From NCBI RefSeq assembly GCF_001442615.1, contig NZ_LMXN01000003.1, positions 372,001 to 436,000 on the forward strand: a stretch of 64,000 nt of DNA, given 5' to 3'. Positions 45,201 through 54,127 of the stretch are shown here, in pieces. Each line of letters opens with the position of its first letter. Position 1 is the stretch's first letter. Below the pieces are notes generated by a model. The model made no database searches. It worked only from the letters and a program-made list of their open reading frames with translations, and had not been told where the DNA came from. The translations under genes and the position numbers were made by a program. The stretch comes from Algoriphagus resistens (GTDB taxonomy: Bacteria; Bacteroidota; Bacteroidia; Cytophagales; Cyclobacteriaceae).

Positions 45201-45419
45201 GTCGCTGGCGAGCGTAATTGCGAATGTCCCGTCCAAATCAGTAATGGTTCCATTGGTAGTTCCTTTTTCAAGGATACTTACTCCGGGCAAAGGCTCCCCG
45301 GAGGATTCTTCCAGGACAGTTCCCCGGATTGTTGTGCCTTGCTGCGCCAGCAGCGGAGTGGCTGCCAGTATAACCATAAAGAGCAGCAGGCAAGATTTCA
45401 TGAGAAGAAGTCTTTTCAT
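42267..45419 (-). CDS. susC: SusC/RagA-family TonB-linked outer membrane transporter
   Basis: The signal peptide ends ATPLLAQ (about 25). A carboxypeptidase-regulatory-like domain ([31 protein letters not shown] ... IGFKTQEI) is followed by the plug with SusC signature [20 protein letters not shown] and [32 protein letters not shown]. A 22-strand barrel runs to 1050 residues and ends VGFNVSF, the usual aromatic terminus. It imports the substrate bound by SusD using TonB energy. It heads the leftward operon and is divergent from the hybrid two-component regulator. Confidence 0.97.
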   Translation of the reverse strand: [1050 protein letters not shown]

Positions 45420-46065
45420 AAATAATCATTTTGGGTTAAAATATGTAAATAAATAGGTCTTCGGTTTTGACAATATTCATCCAGGAAGCCTTGTAAAAGG
45501 CACTTTATAGAAATAAGAAATGCGGAGAAATACTGCGTTAGTCTGAGAAGACTAGGTGGATAGCCCGGTCAGTCGGCTAGGTTGGAGTAGGAATTTTTAG
45601 CATAGGGAATTAGGGTTTATCGTAAAATTCAAGCACTCAGAATTTTTGCCCCTGCTGTGTGAAAAGGCTCTTTTTCCGAGATTATAAATGTAAATTTTCC
45701 TTAAATGGGCATGTATTAAAAAAACTTCAAAAAATGTAAAATTAACTGCCTTAAGGATCTATAAATTCCTCAGATTAACCCGAACTCCAAATTTTATGTT
45801 TATTAGTTCGTAATTATGAGTATAATATGCTGAAATATATTCGAAATAAGCCCAAGACATACATTTTGTATCAAATGAGCTAGTTGCAAAAAGGGGAGTA
45901 CCGAAATCGATTCCGATAACGCCTTTTGCAGTTAAAGAATCTGTAACTTTTCAGTCATCGAATGGGAAATAATCTCCAATTATCTTCCCGAGAGTGTAAA
46001 TTTTCCAATCAAAGAGATCTAGGTAAATGGTTTTTGATAATTTCAATTCCATAACCCAAAATCCC
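45420..46065. promoter_or_regulatory. 646-bp divergent regulatory region between susC and the hybrid regulator
   Basis: No convincing ORF is present. The region holds at least two imperfect dyads: TACCGAAATCGATTCCGATA at 45899-45918 (centred on ATCGAT, four mismatches) and TGCAAAAAGG/CCTTTTGCA flanking it. Such dyads are plausible binding sites for the AraC-type domain of the adjacent regulator, but no direct-repeat site typical of hybrid two-component regulators was recognised. An AT-rich left part probably holds the susC promoter. Confidence 0.5.
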
Positions 46066-49000
46066 ATGAACTTGTCCAAACTACTTCTGGCAGGTTTTCT
46101 CAGCCTAAGTCTTCTTTTCAGCATTTCCAGCCTGGCGCAAGAAAAGCGCTACTATTTCCGTAATTACGATGTAAACTCCGGACTGTCCCATAATTCTGTA
46201 TTTTCTATTTTTCAAGATAGCCAGGGTTTTATGTGGTTTGGCACCAAATATGGCCTGAACCGATTTGATGGACAGCGGTGGAAAAACTACACCACTGATT
46301 CAAAAGGAAATCCTGAGGACATCTTAGGAAATGATTATGTGCATGTTATCCATGAGGATCGTGACGGGATTTTGTGGTTGGGAACCGATGAGGGAATATA
46401 TTTATTCGATAAGGAACTGGATAAATTTTCTCTTTTCCCTTATCAAACTGAAAATGGCACTGCTCCCGCAGGAATAGTTTCTTCCATCGCCGAAGATCAC
46501 AGCGGAAATATATGGATTGCCGGCAGTAACCAAGGCGTTTTCAGATTTGATTTTGTGAGCAAAGAGCTTACCCTCTTTGCCCATGATAAAAATAAAGCCG
46601 GAAGTATTCCTGCCGGAGATGTCTCTAGCGTCAAAGTGGATGAGGAGAATGTGGTCTGGATTTCGTTGGTGGGAAATGGAGTGGGACGCTTTCAGGAAGA
46701 CTCAGAAACCTTCTCCATGTATCTGGATGAGGAGGGGAAACTTCCAGAGGACCATATCATCGGGTTACAGGATTGGGGAGACTTTATCCTGATTGGGACA
46801 AAGAACTCCGGAGTGAAGAAAATGGAGAAAAGCACTGGTAAGGTGTCGGATCTTCTGGTCAGTGATGAAAATGGAGCACCCTTGTTTGTTCGTGACATGT
46901 TTCAGTTCAGCAAAAATGAACTTGGTATAGGAACTGAATCCGGTCTTTTCATTTATGATTTTGTCACTAATTCATATCAGCACCTCCAAGAGAATGGGGA
47001 TGATCCATACTCCATTGCCAACAATGCAATATATTCACTTTGGAAAGATTCGGAAGGAGGCATTTGGGTGGGAAGTTATTTCGGAGGAGTGAATTATCTG
47101 CCAAATCAGCCGGTGAAATTTGAAAAATACTATCCGATCACCAATACAAATACGATCAGCGGAAGGCGGGTAAGAGAAATCATCGGGAACGGTGATGGTA
47201 AAATCTGGATTGGAACTGAAGATGCCAGCCTGAACCTTTTTGATCCGAAAACAGGAAAATTTGAGCAGATACCAGTAGGAGATTCAGACAGGGAGCTTTC
47301 TTACCGGAATATCCACGGGCTGGCCAGACAAGGTGATTCTGTCTGGGTGGGGACTTTCACAGGAGGTGTAAACATCATCGATACCAAATCCGGGAAAATT
47401 CAAAATTTCAATTCAGGGACTCCCCATGCGGGATTATCCACAGATGATGTTTTTGCCATTCTGAATGATAGCAAGAACAGAATCTGGCTTGGGACACCTT
47501 CTGGGCTTTTTAGGTATGAAAAACAGGAGAATAACTTCAGGAAGTTTGAGGAATTTCGAAACTACTTTGTCTATGCCTTGCTGGAAGATCATGCCGGAAA
47601 TATCTGGGCGGGAACGTACAATGATGGACTATTTCGCTTCAATCCGGAAACCGGGGAATTAGCCCAATTCGAGCCCGATCCTGATTTGCCTGGAAGCATC
47701 CCACATCAAACTGTCATTGATGTGTTCGAAGACTCCAAAAACAACATTTGGATAGCGACTACCGGTGGGGGCTTTGCCAAATTCATTTCCGAGGACCAGA
47801 CCTTCAAAACCTACACGGTAGCCAATGGATTCCCTGCCAGCTCCTATTTTAAAATCCTGGAAGACAACAACGGTATGCTGTGGATTACTTCCAGTAAAGG
47901 ATTGCTGCAGTTTGATCCAAAAACAGAATCAGTAAGGTTGTATGATGAGAAAAGCGGATTGATTCCCAGTCCATTCAATTATAGATCCGGCTATAAAGCC
48001 GAAGATGGCACGTTATACTTTGGCTCACAGGGAGGACTGATCTCCTTTCACCCAGACAAAATCGAAGGTTCGAATTTCCAACCCGAACTGCTTTTTACCG
48101 GCATCCAGCTGTTTAATGAGGAAATCCCAATTAATCCAACTGATGGTATTTTGGCCAAGTCGATCATCTACACCGATAAAATCACCTTGAAGCATGACCA
48201 GAATTCTTTGACATTTGAGGTAGCCTCACTTGGATTTACAAACTCACAAAGCTGGAATCTCGCCTATAGAATGGATGGGCTGGAAGATGAATGGAAGCAG
48301 ATGGCTGATACACAGACTATTTCCTATTCTTATCTGCCTCCGGGGAATTATACGCTTCTGGTCAGGTCGCCAAAGATTCAATCGTCTGAAGATTACGAAG
48401 AAGCTCAACTGGAAATTGAGATATTACCCCCATTTTACCTGACATCGGTAGCTTATATTTTCTATGTTTTGCTGGCAGGTGTGGTGGCCTATTGGTTAAT
48501 CTCTTTGTATAAAAACCGCGTCAATAACCGTCATCAGGTACAGCTAAATCTTTTAGAGGCAGAAAAGGAAAAAGAGCTTTATGAAGCCAAAATCGAGTTT
48601 TTCACAAATATTACGCATGAAATCCGGACTCCTCTGACATTGATCAAAGGACCGCTCGAAGATATCTTGAGCAAGGATCGTAACTGTGATCCTGAGGTGA
48701 AAAATGACCTCCTGATTATAGAAAAGAATACCAATCGCTTAATTGATCTGAGCAATCAACTCCTTGACTTTCGTAAGACAGAGCAGCGCGGATTCAAGCT
48801 GAGCTTTCTGAAAACCGAAATCAGTGGAATTTTAGACGAATTGTATGCACGGTTCAAGGTAACGGCAGTGCAATCCGGACTGAATTTTACGTTGGAAAAA
48901 TCCACCTCCACACTTTTTGCAGATGTGGATAAAGAAGCTGTTATCAAAATCCTTAGCAATCTGCTAATCAATGCCCTCAAAAATGCGGATGCAATGATCC

Positions 49001-50139
49001 ATATCCGCTTAGTATATGATCCTGGCAATTCATCAATCTTTAGAATCGAAATTTCTAACGATGGTACAGTGATTCCGTCGGATCTGGCCAGGAAAATTTT
49101 CGAACCATTTTTCCAGATCGATGAAAATAATACTTCGAAAGCCAAGCAGGGAACCGGTCTGGGTTTGCCGTTGGCCAAGTCTTTGGCCGAAATGCACCAT
49201 GGTTCTCTGAGGTTGGAATCCGACCCGACACTCAACAGATTTGCTTTAGAGCTGCCGATCAAACAAAAAGAAGCTATTCATTTCGAAGAAGAATTGGAAT
49301 CGCTGAATGCAGTAAAATTTGATGAGAAAACGGTTGAGGACACGGGTAAAGGGGAGAAATCGAAGAAAAAAAGCAGTCTTCCTGCTATACTTTTGGTGGA
49401 AGATAATAAGGAGTTACTCAGGTTCTTAGGCGAAAAGTTGAAAGGTAAATACGTAATTCACAAGGCTGAAAATGGTATTTTGGCGCTGGATATTGTAAAA
49501 AAGGAACCGATTGATCTGGTCATTTCAGACGTGATGATGCCAGAGATGGATGGTTTTAAACTCTGCGAACGCATCAAGTCAGATCTTGCAACCAGTCACA
49601 TTCCTGTTGTACTTCTAACGGCCAAAAATAACATCAACGCCAAAATCACTGGGCTTGAAATGGGTGCAGACGTTTATCTGGAAAAGCCATTTTCCCTGGA
49701 GTTCCTGTATCTACAAATAAAAAACCTGCTTCAGCATCGTGATCAGATCAAAAAGGCTTTTGCCAGTCTTCCAATGGTGAATTCTGATACCATTGCGCAT
49801 TCCAAAGCAGACGAGGAATTCTTGAATAAAATCAACAAAGCGATTTTGGGAAACATTGAAAATGAGCTTTTTGGCGTCTCGGAACTTGCAGAGCAGCTGC
49901 ACATGAGCCAATCAAGCTTATTACGCAAAATAAAAGCAATTTCCGAGCTGACTCCAAATGGTTATATCCGCCTAGTTCGATTGAAAAAATCAGCTGAACT
50001 GCTCAGCGATGGACTTCATAGCATTGCTGAAATAAGCGAAATGGTCGGTTTCAACAGTCCCTCCTATTTTACGAAATGCTTTCAAAAACATTTTGGGGAA
50101 TTGCCAAAGGACTTTTCGAAAAAACCTGATGTCTTGTAG
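46066..50139 (+). CDS. Hybrid two-component system regulator (sensor kinase, receiver, AraC domain)
   Basis: The start at ATG 46066 gives the signal MNLSKLLLAGFLSLSLLFSI; an ATG 13 codons upstream is less likely. The periplasmic sensor has about twelve Reg_prop-like repeats (for example GFMWFGTKYGLNRFDG, NIWIAGSNQGVFRFD) and a Y_Y_Y domain (PPGNYTLLVRS). A membrane segment spans about 785-805. The kinase has His851 (ITHEIRTPL), an HATPase, a receiver with Asp1155 (LVISDVMMPEMDG), and an AraC-type helix-turn-helix pair at the end (LHMSQSSLLRKIKAISELTPNGYI, ISEMVGFNSPSYFTKCFQKHFG). At 1,357 residues it is full length. It should sense a glycan fragment and activate the divergent sus operon and the downstream cluster. 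Confidence 0.96.
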   Translation: MNLSKLLLAGFLSLSLLFSISSLAQEKRYYFRNYDVNSGLSHNSVFSIFQDSQGFMWFGTKYGLNRFDGQRWKNYTTDSKGNPEDILGNDYVHVIHEDRDGILWLGTDEGIYLFDKELDKFSLFPYQTENGTAPAGIVSSIAEDHSGNIWIAGSNQGVFRFDFVSKELTLFAHDKNKAGSIPAGDVSSVKVDEENVVWISLVGNGVGRFQEDSETFSMYLDEEGKLPEDHIIGLQDWGDFILIGTKNSGVKKMEKSTGKVSDLLVSDENGAPLFVRDMFQFSKNELGIGTESGLFIYDFVTNSYQHLQENGDDPYSIANNAIYSLWKDSEGGIWVGSYFGGVNYLPNQPVKFEKYYPITNTNTISGRRVREIIGNGDGKIWIGTEDASLNLFDPKTGKFEQIPVGDSDRELSYRNIHGLARQGDSVWVGTFTGGVNIIDTKSGKIQNFNSGTPHAGLSTDDVFAILNDSKNRIWLGTPSGLFRYEKQENNFRKFEEFRNYFVYALLEDHAGNIWAGTYNDGLFRFNPETGELAQFEPDPDLPGSIPHQTVIDVFEDSKNNIWIATTGGGFAKFISEDQTFKTYTVANGFPASSYFKILEDNNGMLWITSSKGLLQFDPKTESVRLYDEKSGLIPSPFNYRSGYKAEDGTLYFGSQGGLISFHPDKIEGSNFQPELLFTGIQLFNEEIPINPTDGILAKSIIYTDKITLKHDQNSLTFEVASLGFTNSQSWNLAYRMDGLEDEWKQMADTQTISYSYLPPGNYTLLVRSPKIQSSEDYEEAQLEIEILPPFYLTSVAYIFYVLLAGVVAYWLISLYKNRVNNRHQVQLNLLEAEKEKELYEAKIEFFTNITHEIRTPLTLIKGPLEDILSKDRNCDPEVKNDLLIIEKNTNRLIDLSNQLLDFRKTEQRGFKLSFLKTEISGILDELYARFKVTAVQSGLNFTLEKSTSTLFADVDKEAVIKILSNLLINALKNADAMIHIRLVYDPGNSSIFRIEISNDGTVIPSDLARKIFEPFFQIDENNTSKAKQGTGLGLPLAKSLAEMHHGSLRLESDPTLNRFALELPIKQKEAIHFEEELESLNAVKFDEKTVEDTGKGEKSKKKSSLPAILLVEDNKELLRFLGEKLKGKYVIHKAENGILALDIVKKEPIDLVISDVMMPEMDGFKLCERIKSDLATSHIPVVLLTAKNNINAKITGLEMGADVYLEKPFSLEFLYLQIKNLLQHRDQIKKAFASLPMVNSDTIAHSKADEEFLNKINKAILGNIENELFGVSELAEQLHMSQSSLLRKIKAISELTPNGYIRLVRLKKSAELLSDGLHSIAEISEMVGFNSPSYFTKCFQKHFGELPKDFSKKPDVL

Positions 50140-50366
50140 CCGAGACTTGACCCTCTTAGGAATAAAAAACATCCAGAAAAAACCGTCCAACTGAAAATCA
50201 ATACCTTACAAAAAACTAAATCTTCAAAAAGCTTGGAATTTGCTATTTTTTGATGTTTTGGGACTAATGTATAAGTATGCCAATCGGTAGTTTTACTGCC
50301 AGTTGGATCAAAGTGAGGACTTTGCTTCATCATCCTTTTAATAAACCCTGATAAACCGAATTAATC
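50140..50366. other. Gap between regulator and dehydrogenase genes
   Basis: This 227-bp gap has no ORF. It presumably holds a promoter for the downstream rightward cluster; no motif beyond AT-rich runs was recognised. Confidence 0.4.
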
Positions 50367-53300
50367 ATGCGATTAAATGGAAACTTCAATGTTCTATGTT
50401 TACTGCTTGCGACTTTTTTCTTAAGTCTCAATTTTACTTCACTTGCTTTTGCATCCAATCCTTACCCAGAACCACGACGTGCAGAAGTGCTTTTCCTAGG
50501 ACATGCAAGCGAGCACCATAATTCCCGATTGTATGCTCCATGGCTTGCTACGGCTCTTTTTGCAAGCGGTATCAATATAACCTATACCGAAAATCTGGAG
50601 GATCTGAACAAAGACAACCTCTCTAAATACGATGGCTTAATCATTTATGCCAATCATGATGTCCTTTCGAAGGATCAGGAGGTAGCGATGAAGAATTTTG
50701 TGGAAGGTGGTAAAGGGTTAATTCCACTTCATTCCGCAACTGGCTGTTTTAAAAATTCCGATTGGTACATAGAAACCATTGGCGGACAGTTTGCCTCCCA
50801 CGGAGAAGGAGAATTTAGCTCCGATATCCTTGCTTCAGATCATGCTATCATGAAAGGCCTATCTCCATTTATCACCTGGGACGAAACTTACGTACATCAG
50901 CGCATCAATCCTGATATGACCGTGCTCACAGAGCGAGTAGAGGGAGCACATCATGAGCCATATACATGGGTGCGAAATGTAGGCAAGGGCCGCGTATTCT
51001 ACACCGCTTATGGACACGATGAGCGAACCTGGAAAAATGAGGGATTTTTGGATTTGGTGAAAAACGGCGTCTTTTGGGCCATTGGCGACGATGTCAAAGC
51101 CAATGTCACCGCATTGAATATTCCAGATGTTTCGATTTATGAGGAGACGATTTCTGATTTCACCAAACGATATGAAGTACCAAAGATGCAAGAGCCCCTG
51201 GCTCCTGAAGAGTCCAAAAAACTGATCCAAAAGCCTGTTGGTTTCTCGATTGAACTCTTTGCTGCTGAGCCGGATATCCAAAATCCTATTGCCATGGCCT
51301 GGGACGAGAGAGGAAGGCTTTGGATTGTAGAGTCGGTAGATTACCCCAATACATTTAAAGAAACTGACGGACAGGCCAATGACAGAATCAAAATCTGCGA
51401 AGACACTGACGGTGATGGTAAAGCAGATAAATTCACTGTTTTCGCGGACGGATTGAATATCCCGACAAGTATGGTCTTTGCCAATGGCGGAATTGTAGTG
51501 TCTATGGCTCCGGACTTTGTCTTTATGAAAGACACCAATGGTGACGATGTAGCTGATGTAAAAGAAGTCATCATGACTGGCTGGGGCAAAAACGATACAC
51601 ATGCAGGGCCTTCAAATCTTCAATATGGTTTTGACAATAAGATCTGGGGTGTAACCGGTTATTCTGGGTTTAACGGGACAATCAACGGAGAGCGGATGAG
51701 CTTTCCACAGGGGATCTACCGATTTGATCCTGACGGGAAAGATTTTGAATACCTTGCCGGATCCAGCAACAATACCTGGGGACTGGGATTCTCTGAGGAA
51801 AACAATGTGTTTATGTCAACAGCAAATAATACCCACGCAGGCTACTATTCTATTCCAGCAAAGTATTTGCAACGTGTATTTCCTAAAGCATCCGAAGGTG
51901 AAGCCGCTCCTGAATTTGAAATCCAGCCGATCCAGAAAATTGACGGGCACTACGATGCACATGCCATGACTCCGAACCTGAGACAGGTGGATGTAGTCGG
52001 TGGATTTACTTCCGCTGCGGGTTTCAGGCTTTACACTGCCAGGGATTTTCCGAAGGAATACTGGAACAGGATTGCCTTTGTCAATGAGCCTACGATCCGG
52101 TTGACGCATAATGCTATCATTGAGCCTCAAGGGGCTGGTTTTGTAGAGAAAGACGGATGGAATCTACTTGCAAGTTCAGATGAATGGTTTGGTCCGGTTC
52201 AGGCGGAAGTCGGGCCTGATGGAGCAGTTTGGGTAGCAGATTGGTACAATTTCATCATTCAGCATAATGTCTTTGTGGAGCGTCAGGCACCTTCAAGAAT
52301 GGTGTTGCCTTTCGAAGATCAGCCTCATGGGCAGGGAAATGCCTTCCAGAGTAAGCTCCGCGATACAAATCATGGTAGAATTTATCGTGTCGTCTATAAA
52401 GGGGGTAGCAATGATAAGCCGATGAAACTTACCATGGATGATTCAAAAGGCTTACTGGCAGCACTGAAAAATGACAACATGTTCTGGAGAATGACCGCTC
52501 AGCGCTTGCTCGTGGAGTCAGGAAACCAAAAAGTATTTGGAGATCTATTCAAAATTGTCAATGATAGATCTGTAGATGAAATCGGCTTGAATAGCCCTGC
52601 TGTTCATGCGTTGTGGGCACTTCATGGATTGGGCGCTTTTACGGAAAATAATGCTGAGGCGATCCAGGTAGCCACCACTGCGCTTTCGCATCCTGCTGCC
52701 GGAGTGAGAAAAGCAGCTATTGCTGTGCTGCCAAATAACCAGGAGACGATCCAAGAGATCCACACTGCTGGCCTTACAGCGGATAAGGATCTGAATGTAA
52801 GAATGTATGCTATCCTGAAACTAGCTGAAGTTCCTGCAAGTGCAGAAGCCGGGGCAATGCTTTATCAGGCGAGTCTGGAAGAGCAAAATGCCAAAGATGA
52901 CTGGTTGCAAAAAGCGATTTTTGCGGCAGCAGCCCAGCAAGGAAATGCTTTCCTCGATGCAATCGGTAAGGAGAAAACTGAGCTGACTAAGCGATTGATG
53001 ACCGCAGTGTCCGATGAAAAATACGAGTTGGGAAGAAGAAGTACACTCCAGTACTCCCCTGATGTCAGTGGCAAGGCAATTTCTATTTCTACTCAGATTT
53101 CACAAAGAAGAGATGAAGAGCCATTTGGAGTAATAGTCGCACATGGTAATTCCCAAAACGGATATACGTTCTACCTCGAAGAGGGCAAATTGCACTGGGT
53201 AGTAACGCAAAACGGAGAATCTTCGGAAGCCGTGACCAGCGAGAGTTTGCCCGAAAGCTATGAAGTGCAGGCGACCATGGCCCGAGATGGCAAAATGGAG

Positions 53301-53477
53301 ATCCTGGTGGATGGCAAATCTGTGGCGGCTGCCAAAGCAACTGCTGCGTTCACAGGTAAGCTTGCACCAAGTGTAAGAGCTGGCCGGGATTTCGGTGGAG
53401 ATAGAAATGTAGGTTCTTACAAAGAGGAGTTCAGCTTTGAAGGCAACCTGAGAAATGTAGTATTAGAGTTAAAATAA
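50367..53477 (+). CDS. Secreted ThuA plus PVC-type dehydrogenase beta-propeller protein
   Basis: Signal peptide residues 1-31 lead a 1,036-residue multidomain protein. Domain 1 (about 40-240) is a ThuA fold (VLFLGHASEHHNSRLYAPW, GLIPLHSATGCFKNSDWYIE). Domain 2 (about 285-700) is the N-terminal propeller of PVC-type membrane dehydrogenases (FSIELFAAEPDIQNPIAMAWDERGRLWIVESVDYP ... TDGDGKADKFTVFADGLNIPTSM ... PDGAVWVADWYNFIIQHN). Domain 3 (about 710-870) is HEAT-like, and the last 140 residues resemble a LamG/concanavalin fold. Related proteins carry a C-terminal CxxCH cytochrome; no CxxCH occurs here. The copper protein 7 bp downstream may replace it as electron acceptor. The substrate is unknown; sugar oxidation is inferred. 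Confidence 0.85.
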   Translation: MRLNGNFNVLCLLLATFFLSLNFTSLAFASNPYPEPRRAEVLFLGHASEHHNSRLYAPWLATALFASGINITYTENLEDLNKDNLSKYDGLIIYANHDVLSKDQEVAMKNFVEGGKGLIPLHSATGCFKNSDWYIETIGGQFASHGEGEFSSDILASDHAIMKGLSPFITWDETYVHQRINPDMTVLTERVEGAHHEPYTWVRNVGKGRVFYTAYGHDERTWKNEGFLDLVKNGVFWAIGDDVKANVTALNIPDVSIYEETISDFTKRYEVPKMQEPLAPEESKKLIQKPVGFSIELFAAEPDIQNPIAMAWDERGRLWIVESVDYPNTFKETDGQANDRIKICEDTDGDGKADKFTVFADGLNIPTSMVFANGGIVVSMAPDFVFMKDTNGDDVADVKEVIMTGWGKNDTHAGPSNLQYGFDNKIWGVTGYSGFNGTINGERMSFPQGIYRFDPDGKDFEYLAGSSNNTWGLGFSEENNVFMSTANNTHAGYYSIPAKYLQRVFPKASEGEAAPEFEIQPIQKIDGHYDAHAMTPNLRQVDVVGGFTSAAGFRLYTARDFPKEYWNRIAFVNEPTIRLTHNAIIEPQGAGFVEKDGWNLLASSDEWFGPVQAEVGPDGAVWVADWYNFIIQHNVFVERQAPSRMVLPFEDQPHGQGNAFQSKLRDTNHGRIYRVVYKGGSNDKPMKLTMDDSKGLLAALKNDNMFWRMTAQRLLVESGNQKVFGDLFKIVNDRSVDEIGLNSPAVHALWALHGLGAFTENNAEAIQVATTALSHPAAGVRKAAIAVLPNNQETIQEIHTAGLTADKDLNVRMYAILKLAEVPASAEAGAMLYQASLEEQNAKDDWLQKAIFAAAAQQGNAFLDAIGKEKTELTKRLMTAVSDEKYELGRRSTLQYSPDVSGKAISISTQISQRRDEEPFGVIVAHGNSQNGYTFYLEEGKLHWVVTQNGESSEAVTSESLPESYEVQATMARDGKMEILVDGKSVAAAKATAAFTGKLAPSVRAGRDFGGDRNVGSYKEEFSFEGNLRNVVLELK

Positions 53478-53484
53478 GCATATT

Positions 53485-54039
53485 ATGATTAAAGCAACCT
53501 TATTTCCCATAGCGGCGATGTTACTGTTTGGGAATTGGTATAATGCTCCAAAAGAGACAGAATCGCCTGAAGCGATTGCGCTATGTGAAGCAAAATCAAG
53601 TATAGAAAACACAAGCCAACCAAAGGGTAACGTCCGAATTGAACGAAGCGAAGCAGCACGGGTAACTACCATTGTAATAGAGATCGTTCCTGAGATGATG
53701 AAATTTGATTTGGATACGTTCAATGTGAAAGCCGGAGATCAGGTCATCCTGGAAATCGATAACCTTGATGGAATGCAACACAATCTGTTGATTGCCGAGC
53801 CGGGAACATTGGATAAGGTCGGAGCTGCTGCTGATGCAATGCTCCGTGATCCAAAAGCTTCTGAGAAATTCTATATTCCGGAAATTCCTGAGGTGCTTTT
53901 TGCTACCAAAATGATCGGCCCGCAGGAATTGTACACCTTGACCTTCACTGCTCCAGCCAAGCCGGGAAATTATCCATTTGCCTGCACTTTTCCGGGTCAC
54001 TGGAGAATGATGAATGGAATTATGGTAGTGGAGGGATAA
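53485..54039 (+). CDS. Type-1 copper protein (azurin/plastocyanin-like)
   Basis: After an N-terminal hydrophobic export sequence (about 1-20) and a Ser/Glu-rich linker, residues 60-184 form a cupredoxin domain. All four type-1 copper ligands are visible: His99 (MQHN), Cys167, His172 and Met176 (C-x4-H-x3-M in FACTFPGHWRMMNG), with azurin spacing. It shuttles electrons in the periplasm. The gene begins 7 bp after the ThuA/propeller gene, so the two are co-translated and the copper protein is a plausible electron partner. It is followed 88 bp later by a second ThuA gene. Confidence 0.92.
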   Translation: MIKATLFPIAAMLLFGNWYNAPKETESPEAIALCEAKSSIENTSQPKGNVRIERSEAARVTTIVIEIVPEMMKFDLDTFNVKAGDQVILEIDNLDGMQHNLLIAEPGTLDKVGAAADAMLRDPKASEKFYIPEIPEVLFATKMIGPQELYTLTFTAPAKPGNYPFACTFPGHWRMMNGIMVVEG

Positions 54040-54127
54040 TTGATCGCAGCCTATTCCCCTTAAAGGGACGAGGCAATTCATTTGCAGTGTTTCTTCAAAA
54101 ATTTTCAACCCATACCCAACCCAAAAT

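Noticed and set aside
50859-51602. 247-codon minus-strand ORF
   Set aside because: It is the complement of the ThuA/propeller gene, whose domain motifs are convincing; the antisense frame has no recognisable family.
50367-53477. CxxCH heme-binding motif in the dehydrogenase-like protein
   Set aside because: The full translation was read for CxxCH and none was found, so no cytochrome domain is claimed.
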